Position numbers and translations under genes: made by a program
NCBI GenBank assembly: GCA_023269545.1
Contig: JAHFTB010000010.1
Coordinates: 1 to 64,000 of the forward strand
Direction of reading: 5' to 3'
Length of the DNA stretch: 64,000 bases
From: Verrucomicrobiota bacterium
Lineage (GTDB): Bacteria > Verrucomicrobiota > Verrucomicrobiia > Chthoniobacterales > Xiphinematobacteraceae
The notes under the pieces: generated by a model
Told to the model about the DNA's origin: nothing
The model's database searches: none
The model's input: only the letters and a program-made list of their open reading frames with translations
In this document: one piece after another, positions 48,873 to 57,187 of the stretch
How positions within the stretch are numbered: position 1 is the first letter of the stretch
Layout: each line of letters opens with the position of its first letter

Positions 48873-51800
48873 ATGTCTACGCAGATATCTTCTCTTACTA
48901 GAGACAATGTTCATAAAATCGCTGCCCTGCCTTTCTCTCCTCAGAGTGAGGATGGAAGTGAAAATCTTGATTTTTCCAATGGACGGCATCTGGAACTCAG
49001 CAATTCACAAGGTGTGATACCCAGTATGCTGCATCGACGGGCACGTCGAATGGTCCCTGAGGAACCAGCATCCACATCAGCGATTCCGGAGCAATTTCGC
49101 AATCTCGGGATGGGAGAAGTACGTGAATGGATACATCCTCAAACAGGGGAGGCCCTTAAGGTAGTGCAAATTTTAAATGAAAATAATCGTATTGTTGCAG
49201 TAAAGTTAAAATCGCAAACGAAGAATACTTATGTTGAGGTAAATTGGCAGAGCGGAGTAGCTTCTAAGAAGATTATTTACAAAGATTCGGGCGTCTATTT
49301 GAAAATAGCAAGAGAGGAAGGGAAAAAATTTTCAAGATTGGAACGCCCATTATTCGAGATGCCCTCGTATTTTCCTAAATGGGATCCCAATATTTCTATT
49401 GGAAGAGAGGAGATCCTGCTCAATCAACTGGTGGGGGAGGGAAAACTCTACCGTGAGGGACCTACAGGTTTCCTTATTCGCAAGGGAAGAAAAGGCGAAT
49501 TTGTCTATCGAGCCCATAAGGGACCCAGCATTCGGGAAATGCCACGTTCTCATGGGGTGGGGCATTGGAGCGATACGTTTGGGGATGGTAGTGGTGACGG
49601 TGTGATAGCTGCTGGTTCCACCATACACTTAGCACAACTCTATCGACGAGAGTTTATTAAGGATCATGGTGAACATCCGAGCAATGTCAGATTATATATG
49701 ATAGATGTCGAGGGACTGGATGTAGCCTATGCAGATGAATCTATTGCACTCAACTTTAATGTACCAAAAGAAATGGATGCCGCTGAATTTGCAGACCGTA
49801 AAACTGACGGTTGGGGGGGCGTTGCTCCTACAGAAGTGCATATTCGTGGTCCGATTCCAAAAGGAAGAGTTACGGATATCACGAACTTCGTACTCACAGG
49901 GGGCGGAAACTTCTCTGGGACCTCGCTAAGCACTGTAAGCACTGGAGACAGCCTGGGGTATACGTACGCAGGAAAATTCATCGGGTCGTCTGACAGTACT
50001 TCAGAAAGTAGCACTGACAATTTTTCGGACCGTAGACAACAAAATATCGAGCCTGTCGCAGTGCCGCAGGGACAAGACACAAAGAGACCGAATCGGTTCG
50101 TAGCAAAACCAAAAAAGTTTCTGTCGAGCCTCCAATCGACTGTCAAAAATGAAATTCATTCCATTGTGACTCGGATTCCATCTGGCACCTCTATAGGCGA
50201 GGCGAAAATTTCTCAGACGATATATTACATGCCATCCATTCACATCAACTCTGTCGCTTCTTCCGATTTTTGGAATGAACGCTTACTCTCATTAGCGGAA
50301 GATAAAATTCGGAGTGAAAATTTGCCGATAGCAGAGTTTCAGCGTTTCGATAGCGAATATTTTTATGCTTTTTATCACCCATCCACAAAAAAGCTCGTTC
50401 TTTCTCCCAAGGCAGATATGGCCTATGATTTTAATTCATTATTACGTAACGGTGACCTTTTAGAAAAGGCACATCAAATGATAATGAAACAGCCAAGGGA
50501 CACGGATGCTCCCTTTTCCGACTTTTTAAACAACATGACCCAAAATGGAAGGGTGGATATCATCCCTAGAGCGGTAGTCATAGTGGTTCCCGAAGAGGAA
50601 TTGAAGACGAATAATAACAATAGGTTTCGACAAGAAGTCGAGAACCTTCGTCAAAAACATCCGACAAGCGAGGTTTATGCATTGAGTCTGGCAGAGAATG
50701 AACAATGGCGGCAGTGGAAATTTGAACCAGGTATTCGAGAAGGAGTGAAAAATTGGATTCCCCAGGAGAGTCCATTGCAAGGGAAATATGATAAAATCAT
50801 TTTATTCAGCCATGGGCAAGGAGAGCAAGAGCCCCAATACGGAGCAGCAGTAAAAGGATTTGCCGCGTTTGTAAGAGATGTAAAAGAAATCGACTGTCTG
50901 AACATAGTGCTTGGCAGAATACAGCAAAAATTTGGCATTATGTTGTATCAAAAATTTGCCGAAACCGGAGTGGCAGTGCCATACATGATGGGTTCAGAAC
51001 AGCTGGTCGATGGGAATCTGACAGTGTGGCAAATGGAGCGACTTGAAAATGGTGAATTGAAAACAACACTCTTCCCTACGCCTAGGGACGGGAGAGTGCT
51101 CATGGCTGCCCCTGAATATGCGGATCCCACTGAACGGATGGATCCCTTTAAATATGCCGAGCAGTTACAGCAGGTGGATAAAGAAAAACAGAGGTTGGAA
51201 ACCTTTTTTAATGACTATAAAAATCTGGAAGTAGAAGCACGACGGATATCCAATAAATCAGACGATAGCAATTGGGTGTTAACTGAAATTAAGGAAGGAA
51301 GTCGTGAAGTGACTCTATTAAAAGCACCTCAAGAAAAGATCACCTTACGCCTGATAGATACGGAGCAAAGTGAAATAGATCGTATTGCCAGATATCACCA
51401 GGAGCAGATGGGGCATCTGAAATCTTTTAAAGGTGCGAATAAATTAGGGAAATCCGGATCTAAAATATTAGCAATAGCTGCTTGGATATCGTTTCTCAGT
51501 AATCCGGAAGCCATTAAAAAAATGCCCGTGGGTTTACAAATAGATGCCTATTGGAACCTGGCTGACATATTAGGTGATCTCACACAAGATGGGCTTTTAT
51601 CGGCCTCAGCAAGTATTCAAACTGCAGGAAGGGTGCGGAATGCGGTCGGCACTGCGGAAGTTTTCATAGAAAAACTTCGCTTAAAAACAAAAGGTGTGGA
51701 AATCACACAGAAAATGATACACGATTTTCTGGCGAAGGGCCTGGGAAAGGCGGCGGCCGCTTTGACAAAAATAAGCATTGCGGCGGGGGTGGGATCTGTT

Positions 51801-54416
51801 TTATTCAATTTACGCGAATTATCGTTGGCACAAGATGAGAAAAGTCGAATTCAAGCTGGCATTAGCCTAGGGACCAGTGTGGCAGCATTGGGATTATCAG
51901 TGACGGCAGGGCCTTTATCGGCCCTCTCTGTGGTGGCATTAGGGATGCTGATAAACTATATCATGGAAATCAGTGAAAAATATAAATACAATGCCACCCA
52001 TGCATGGGATGTTTTACTGGAAATAGAAGCATCTCTGAAGAAGGGGTTTGAAATTAAAGAAGGGCAGTTAAATTTAGGAAGTTTTCGTCTCAAGGAATTA
52101 GATATGCGGAATGGGAGAGCCCTTCTCGCCAGTCCTTTGATCCAAACCTATCAAAAGAGATTGCGACAGGATAGTGGTTCCGCATTACCGGAAAATGAGA
52201 AATATCATTATTCTGCTCAAAAAGAACTATTGCCATTGTTAAGTTCTTCTCCTTCCATTGAAATTTATAAAAATAACCCACAGAAAATTCTTACATGGAT
52301 ACTTCCTGCTCATACCAAAGAGAGAAAATTAAAAGTCCATGATGGTTCGGTGATCCATCACCTGAATTCTCAGCAATTGGCGATGCAGAATAAATTAAAA
52401 GCTGCCGGAGTAATTTCCGGTCTGATAGTTTCTCTTGAGGAAGAAGAGGGAGAGAATGTGCCTTTCAATATTAAACTAGATGAAAAGGTCAATCGCTTTT
52501 TAATTCCCCCTCAGGCGGGAAAAAACGAGGCGAATTATATCTTTGAAACTTCCATGGAGGGAGGCGGGATGATTGATATTACAAATTTACATCCTGTGGC
52601 GCAGGTTACTTTAAAAGATATGCCGGCAGTAAAGCAGGCTTCCATATTTCGAGTGCACATACCCAATGTAGACCCATCCGTAAAGGGCGTGATAAAAGTG
52701 GATTTGCGTGGTGATAAAAAGTTTTTAATCATAAAAAATAAAGATGGAAAAACATCCGAGATAGATATTTCCCAAATACAAAAATCATATCTCCAGTTAG
52801 TAACCATAGAAGAGGTAAAAGAGGGAGCGGGGATAAAAAGGAAAATCATTAATTGGAATATTGATGTGGAAAATAATGAAATCTCCTTGGGGGAAGGGTC
52901 TCAATTTATGGGATATACAAAGGGAAGTTCTGAAATTATCCATTTACTGAAAAACTTAAATCGCAGCGGATTCATCAAGTCAAATAGGGTAGTTCACTTT
53001 AGTCCGTCTCTTCCTCATTTACCTATTCTTTCTATTGAAGAAAACTCTGGTACTGGCACAGCTACCTCACTCACTATTACTAAAAAGGTCATCACGACCC
53101 TTGAAACAAAGACAACCATAGTGAATAAAATGTCCAGCGCATATGGAGTGGTTCAAGAGTATCCTTCTGAAATCACGACGCTTGCTACTCCTGCCAATGA
53201 TCCTCAGCGGAAAATATTAGAGGAGAGGCAAACCGCCTATGTGAGCGCGGTGCAACAGGCAGAAGAAAACAAGATCAGCACTATTTTTGATCCTCTCTCT
53301 AACGAAATCATTATGGATCCGATCTACCCTGATGCCCAGGCAATTACAGGAACAAACGCTCCTGCCAGTTTCTTTTTTAAACCGGAAACGGGGATAGTGC
53401 GACATATCAAGTCTTTGGCAGCCAATAAAATGGGAGAGCGCCCAGAAAAACAAGAAAGCACCTATGAGTTACCGATACGGCATCCCGAAAGTATCCTTCA
53501 GCAACCGCGCGATGGAGGAAACCAGATTTCTTTTGAGCAAAAGATTCCGTATGGAGAAGAAGGAAAGAAGGCGACTGTCTTTTACGAAGCAAAAGGGAAT
53601 CGGCCTCAGATAAAGAAGGTCAGTGGATTGAGTTGGAGACAGATACAACAATTAAAACCGCGTAACTTAGAAAGTGCGCGCCAATATCTCGAAAAATATT
53701 TGAGGGAGAGAGAAAATAGAGAACCCTTTGGTGAGGGAGAGCGGAGTATCAGACTTTTCTATGGAGGACATCTTCTGGAGGCTATGATCAAAGTGGAAAA
53801 TGGAAGAAGGGTAAAAACTGAAATAAATTCTGTGATTAATTTTTCAGAAGCACTGACCAATATATTAGGGCAGGATGCTATGATTCAACCTGATGGAATC
53901 CCGCAAAGTTCTGTAAAAGAGGAAAGAGCCGCAAGCGGGATTTTATTTGAAGGAAGCGATGCGCAGGGAAAACCAGTAAGACAGTATATACATCCCAAAA
54001 CCGGTCATGTGATTTCCCTGGGAGAAACTGATGAATTAGTGGCAGAGGTTTCGGAAGGAGGCAATCGAGCGCTGGTATTTCATTCTCCTGAGAGGAAAAC
54101 AGCATTTATAGTCAAATTGTTAGCAAGCGGAAGATTGAAAATAGAAAATTCCATAGAAAATATTGTAAAAGTGATGTCGAATAAGAGTTTAATTTATTTT
54201 ATTTCTGAGAATGGAAAGAAGATGGTGATGCATGACATTTCCCAAAATAAAGAAACCACTGTGCACTTTGAAGTAAGAGAGGAAATCGGAACCAGTGCGC
54301 AAGAAATTCTTACACGAGCCCCAATCACTCGCATTCAGCCGACGCAAATCTCAGAAACAGAGCAAGCTCGAGCAACTCAAGAGCTCCATTATGTATCGCC
54401 TCCGCTTGCGGCATAA
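48873..54416 (+). CDS. Giant toxin-like protein: C80-like protease and TcdA/TcdB-like translocation domain
   Basis: 1847 residues, no Sec signal. (1) ~205-335: possible ADP-ribosyltransferase: VYRAH (Arg213), AAGSTIHLA (Ser249/Thr250), PTEVHIRGPIP (Glu321); weak. (2) ~560-745: C80-like autoprotease as in MARTX and clostridial toxins: PRAVVIVVPEEE, KHPTSEVYALSL, catalytic-type His647 in KIILFSHGQG, then LNIVLGR where the nucleophile of xxLLGC/xxIVGC should be; that position is Arg682. The only cysteine in the whole protein is Cys675, seven residues earlier. (3) ~860-1400: TcdA/TcdB-like translocation domain: MPVGLQIDAYWNLADILGD, hydrophobic 958-1030 with NLRELSLAQDEKSRIQAGIS, later NRFLIPPQAG and YIFETSMEGGG, in the same order as in TcdB. 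(4) ~1400-1847: unknown; REWIHPQTG (84-92) recurs as RQYIHPKTG (1703-1711). No glucosyltransferase or CROP repeats. Probably an effector for eukaryotic hosts. Confidence 0.7.
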   Translation: MSTQISSLTRDNVHKIAALPFSPQSEDGSENLDFSNGRHLELSNSQGVIPSMLHRRARRMVPEEPASTSAIPEQFRNLGMGEVREWIHPQTGEALKVVQILNENNRIVAVKLKSQTKNTYVEVNWQSGVASKKIIYKDSGVYLKIAREEGKKFSRLERPLFEMPSYFPKWDPNISIGREEILLNQLVGEGKLYREGPTGFLIRKGRKGEFVYRAHKGPSIREMPRSHGVGHWSDTFGDGSGDGVIAAGSTIHLAQLYRREFIKDHGEHPSNVRLYMIDVEGLDVAYADESIALNFNVPKEMDAAEFADRKTDGWGGVAPTEVHIRGPIPKGRVTDITNFVLTGGGNFSGTSLSTVSTGDSLGYTYAGKFIGSSDSTSESSTDNFSDRRQQNIEPVAVPQGQDTKRPNRFVAKPKKFLSSLQSTVKNEIHSIVTRIPSGTSIGEAKISQTIYYMPSIHINSVASSDFWNERLLSLAEDKIRSENLPIAEFQRFDSEYFYAFYHPSTKKLVLSPKADMAYDFNSLLRNGDLLEKAHQMIMKQPRDTDAPFSDFLNNMTQNGRVDIIPRAVVIVVPEEELKTNNNNRFRQEVENLRQKHPTSEVYALSLAENEQWRQWKFEPGIREGVKNWIPQESPLQGKYDKIILFSHGQGEQEPQYGAAVKGFAAFVRDVKEIDCLNIVLGRIQQKFGIMLYQKFAETGVAVPYMMGSEQLVDGNLTVWQMERLENGELKTTLFPTPRDGRVLMAAPEYADPTERMDPFKYAEQLQQVDKEKQRLETFFNDYKNLEVEARRISNKSDDSNWVLTEIKEGSREVTLLKAPQEKITLRLIDTEQSEIDRIARYHQEQMGHLKSFKGANKLGKSGSKILAIAAWISFLSNPEAIKKMPVGLQIDAYWNLADILGDLTQDGLLSASASIQTAGRVRNAVGTAEVFIEKLRLKTKGVEITQKMIHDFLAKGLGKAAAALTKISIAAGVGSVLFNLRELSLAQDEKSRIQAGISLGTSVAALGLSVTAGPLSALSVVALGMLINYIMEISEKYKYNATHAWDVLLEIEASLKKGFEIKEGQLNLGSFRLKELDMRNGRALLASPLIQTYQKRLRQDSGSALPENEKYHYSAQKELLPLLSSSPSIEIYKNNPQKILTWILPAHTKERKLKVHDGSVIHHLNSQQLAMQNKLKAAGVISGLIVSLEEEEGENVPFNIKLDEKVNRFLIPPQAGKNEANYIFETSMEGGGMIDITNLHPVAQVTLKDMPAVKQASIFRVHIPNVDPSVKGVIKVDLRGDKKFLIIKNKDGKTSEIDISQIQKSYLQLVTIEEVKEGAGIKRKIINWNIDVENNEISLGEGSQFMGYTKGSSEIIHLLKNLNRSGFIKSNRVVHFSPSLPHLPILSIEENSGTGTATSLTITKKVITTLETKTTIVNKMSSAYGVVQEYPSEITTLATPANDPQRKILEERQTAYVSAVQQAEENKISTIFDPLSNEIIMDPIYPDAQAITGTNAPASFFFKPETGIVRHIKSLAANKMGERPEKQESTYELPIRHPESILQQPRDGGNQISFEQKIPYGEEGKKATVFYEAKGNRPQIKKVSGLSWRQIQQLKPRNLESARQYLEKYLRERENREPFGEGERSIRLFYGGHLLEAMIKVENGRRVKTEINSVINFSEALTNILGQDAMIQPDGIPQSSVKEERAASGILFEGSDAQGKPVRQYIHPKTGHVISLGETDELVAEVSEGGNRALVFHSPERKTAFIVKLLASGRLKIENSIENIVKVMSNKSLIYFISENGKKMVMHDISQNKETTVHFEVREEIGTSAQEILTRAPITRIQPTQISETEQARATQELHYVSPPLAA

Positions 54417-54434
54417 AATCAATACAACGTATAC

Positions 54435-54495
54435 AGGGCTTACGCAAAAACAGGGGAAAACGAGCGGACTTTTCTTTGGAATCTGCGTAGGTTCT
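54435..54495 (-). repeat. ACTTACGC-ended short element, copy 3
   Basis: Reverse-oriented copy: AGGGCTTACGCAAAAACAGG ... GGAATCTGCGTAGGTTCT. Lies 18 bp after the toxin stop codon, in the gap before the YdbH-like gene. It may contribute to transcription termination. Confidence 0.75.
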
Positions 54496-54583
54496 GTTAT
54501 CATGAGTGGTTCCAAAAAGCCTCATCGACAAAACGACAAAAGGAGGAGGTAAGGAATGTGATGAAAAAGTCTACTTTTGAATA

Positions 54584-56626
54584 ATGTCGGAACGTCCTAA
54601 AAAATCCTATCCGGTTTTTCGGAATCTGCTTTGGGTAGTTTTCGGCATCTTCTTTTTTTTGAGTGGGATATGGTTTCTCGTTATAGGGCGATTAGCGGAT
54701 ATTGTGAGTTGGGGATTTTCTAAGGCAGTGCCTGGCGCTGTTTTAGATTTGAAAGATCTTCGAATTTCTTCTTTCAACCATCTTGTTGTGGGGCGGTTGG
54801 TGATTCGAGATGAGAAGTCCGGTGAGGAGCTACTGAAAATGGACGGAGGAACCGCAGCTTTTTCATTTCAAGGGTTATCAAAATTAAAAATTTCTGAAGT
54901 TCGTCTGATGCATCCGATGATTTCTGTTTCGCCTCATCTGATACGACTCTTTTCTTCTTCTGATCGGTCAAAAAAATCAAACGCAAATTCCAAACCTTTT
55001 CCGATTGGACTGATGCGAGTGGTCTGTGAAGAGGGCAATATTCGCTTACACGATATGGGAAAAAAAGTTCCTGAGATTAATGCCAAATTTTCCTTTGATT
55101 TCCGTGACTTATCATTTGCTTCTTCTCAGGTGCCACAGAGTATTATCCTTTGGGCAATTTCCGCTAAAGGACCCTCTGCCACTACCTTCCTGGAATTGGA
55201 TCGTATGGAAGCGACCTTCACTTTGGACACTCTGATTCATAGTCACCTCGAACGCATTCGCGTGCAGGGAGGCAAACTGATCATAGGCAAGGAGCTTCGT
55301 TCGCTTGTTGCCGATTCAAGAGCCCAAGCGGCTTCCTCCCCTAGTACGACAAGTCCGCGAGTTGCGCCTCTTCCGGCATGGACAATGGGTGCAATCGACA
55401 TTTTCCGAGTGATGGTTGCCTTGGAAGAAGAGAACCCCGGCATGTCGCACATTCATTTCCAGCTTACCACTCGATTGAAAGACATCACTCTGGGTGATGC
55501 CGCTAACAGTTTGGGATCTACGCTGCAAACAGTGCAACTTTCTCACATCGCCCTGAAAGCCCCTTCTTCGGGCCGGATGGTGATGAAGCTCAATACCGTT
55601 TTTATTCGATTTACATTGCAGAATTTACTTCGCGAACAAATCGAAGAAGTAGTCGTCTTATATCCTACCATTTACCTCAGCGAAGATCTTTTTGCTTATA
55701 TGGACTCGACGTCTCAGCCGGTCACCAAGAAGAACGTGCCGTCGGCTTCTGTTCCGGGGTGGATCGTCCGCAGACTCCGTGTGGATTTTGGCAGTTTGAT
55801 CATTGGTGGAAGCGAGAGTGGAGACGGAGGTGTGGGGCTGCCGGTAAAATTTGAAACGGATATTCGCAACATTGCTCTGGACAATCTTGCGGCTCTTAAA
55901 ATCAAAGCGAAACTGCATGTCCCAGAAGAAAATTATGAATTTGCCTCTTATCAATTAGAATTCAAAAGCAAATCCGGAGAAATGCGATTTGCTTATCCAC
56001 CCGAAAAAGGCACTAACAACGTCGTTACCGTATTAAACCTTTCTCATCTCCGCTGGCGTCAATACCATTTTCAAGAACCATGGATCGGAGTTACTTTTGA
56101 CGGCCACGGAATTAATGGTCAATTTGGAGCTAAGGCTTATAAGGGTTATATTTCCGGGGGATTCAGTTTTCTCTTCGGATCCAGTTCTCCCTGGAGCGGA
56201 TGGGTGTCAGGTCGGAAAGTGGATTTGTCTCGACTGACAAGAGTCATTTCTCCGGAGAATCTTACGATGACGGGTCCACTGAACCTTGCTTTGCAACTTA
56301 ATGCTCACGGGCCCCGTATCGAAAGGGTAAAAGGAGAATTTTATGTGGGCACGCCGGGAAAGATGCACGTGGGGAAAATAGAAAGTCTTTTGCGGGAATT
56401 GCCGAAAGATTGGCCGGCTATTAAGCGAAGTGCCGCTACTATTGCGCTTGAGACGTTACGCGACTTCGAATATAAAAAGGCGTTGGGAGATTTTTGGTTT
56501 GTAGACTCTCAAGGTATTTTTAATCTAAACGTCTCCGGGCCAACGGGATCTCGGAAATTCCAATTTTTGGTTCATACAAATAATCATTCTTCCATTATGT
56601 GGAATTCTTCATCTGCTACTCAATGA
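54584..56626 (+). CDS. AsmA-like/YdbH-type lipid-transport bridge protein
   Basis: 680 residues: one N-terminal span (~13-34, LLWVVFGIFFFLSGIWFLVIG) followed by a long beta-rich region of alternating hydrophobic strands with no cysteine motif (VVGRLVIRDEKSGEELLKMDGG, GKLIIGKELR, FYVGTPGKMHVGKIESLL). That is the pattern of AsmA-like proteins, which form hydrophobic grooves that carry phospholipid to the outer membrane. YdbH assignment is supported by the next gene, which looks like the YdbH partners YnbE and YdbL. ATG 54584 gives MSERPKKSYPVF. Its stop overlaps the next start (ATGA), so the two are co-translated. YdbH itself is ~880 residues; this one is shorter. Confidence 0.75.
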   Translation: MSERPKKSYPVFRNLLWVVFGIFFFLSGIWFLVIGRLADIVSWGFSKAVPGAVLDLKDLRISSFNHLVVGRLVIRDEKSGEELLKMDGGTAAFSFQGLSKLKISEVRLMHPMISVSPHLIRLFSSSDRSKKSNANSKPFPIGLMRVVCEEGNIRLHDMGKKVPEINAKFSFDFRDLSFASSQVPQSIILWAISAKGPSATTFLELDRMEATFTLDTLIHSHLERIRVQGGKLIIGKELRSLVADSRAQAASSPSTTSPRVAPLPAWTMGAIDIFRVMVALEEENPGMSHIHFQLTTRLKDITLGDAANSLGSTLQTVQLSHIALKAPSSGRMVMKLNTVFIRFTLQNLLREQIEEVVVLYPTIYLSEDLFAYMDSTSQPVTKKNVPSASVPGWIVRRLRVDFGSLIIGGSESGDGGVGLPVKFETDIRNIALDNLAALKIKAKLHVPEENYEFASYQLEFKSKSGEMRFAYPPEKGTNNVVTVLNLSHLRWRQYHFQEPWIGVTFDGHGINGQFGAKAYKGYISGGFSFLFGSSSPWSGWVSGRKVDLSRLTRVISPENLTMTGPLNLALQLNAHGPRIERVKGEFYVGTPGKMHVGKIESLLRELPKDWPAIKRSAATIALETLRDFEYKKALGDFWFVDSQGIFNLNVSGPTGSRKFQFLVHTNNHSSIMWNSSSATQ

Positions 56627-57138
56627 AATATGGATTTCGATGGCTTGTGCCTCTCCTCGCTTTTATGGAAGGTTGTTCCCTGCCCCCTGTAAACCTCGCG
56701 ACCCCTAAACCCATGCAAGTAGACATTAAGATGAGGGTGGACGTCTATCAGTATGCCGCCAATAATAATGCCTCGGAAGGGAAAAAAAATTCCAAGGAAA
56801 AAACAACTTCCGCTGAAGAGACATTGCGAAGCAATCGGCGAGCAGATATTCAGGCCTTTAAAAATGCACAATATGTGGGAGAAGGCCACGAAGGTCTTTT
56901 GAGGATTCGAAAGGAACAGCCGGGAGATCTTGGAGATCGTATTCGCAAAACGGTGGAGGCAGAAAATGCGGATCGAAGTACGGAAATGACGGCCACTTCT
57001 CAGAAAGAAAAAATTCCCCTTTCGGAAGTTCAAAACCGACAAGGCGAAGCGAATCGAATTCGAGCTTTTAAAGGTGAGTGGATTGAAAAACCTCAGCCCA
57101 ATGGAACCTTTATATGGGCGCAAAAGGAAGTTCAATAA
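56623..57138 (+). CDS. Probable YnbE-YdbL fusion lipoprotein
   Basis: 171 residues from ATG 56623. N-terminal signal MKYGFRWLVPLLAFMEGCS with a weak lipobox at Cys18. Residues 18-48, CSLPPVNLATPKPMQVDIKM then RVDVYQYAAN, match YnbE (C.P...AAPKEPI.INMNVKI.HEI). Residues ~85-170, ADIQAFKNAQYVGEGHEGLL..., DRIRKTVEAENADRSTEM, IPLSEVQNRQGEANRIRAFK and the terminal NGTFIWAQK, match DUF1318/YdbL (EARTQGRVGET..GYL, ..INAERKASY, ..KPGEYVQ..GKWV). In E. coli YnbE and YdbL are separate small proteins that assist YdbH; here they appear joined by a Lys/Glu linker. Coupled to the YdbH-like gene by a 4-bp overlap. Confidence 0.7.
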   Translation: MKYGFRWLVPLLAFMEGCSLPPVNLATPKPMQVDIKMRVDVYQYAANNNASEGKKNSKEKTTSAEETLRSNRRADIQAFKNAQYVGEGHEGLLRIRKEQPGDLGDRIRKTVEAENADRSTEMTATSQKEKIPLSEVQNRQGEANRIRAFKGEWIEKPQPNGTFIWAQKEVQ

Positions 57139-57187
57139 CATCATAGATCAGGATTTCCGTCTCGCTGCTTATTTAAAAGTCGCTCGC

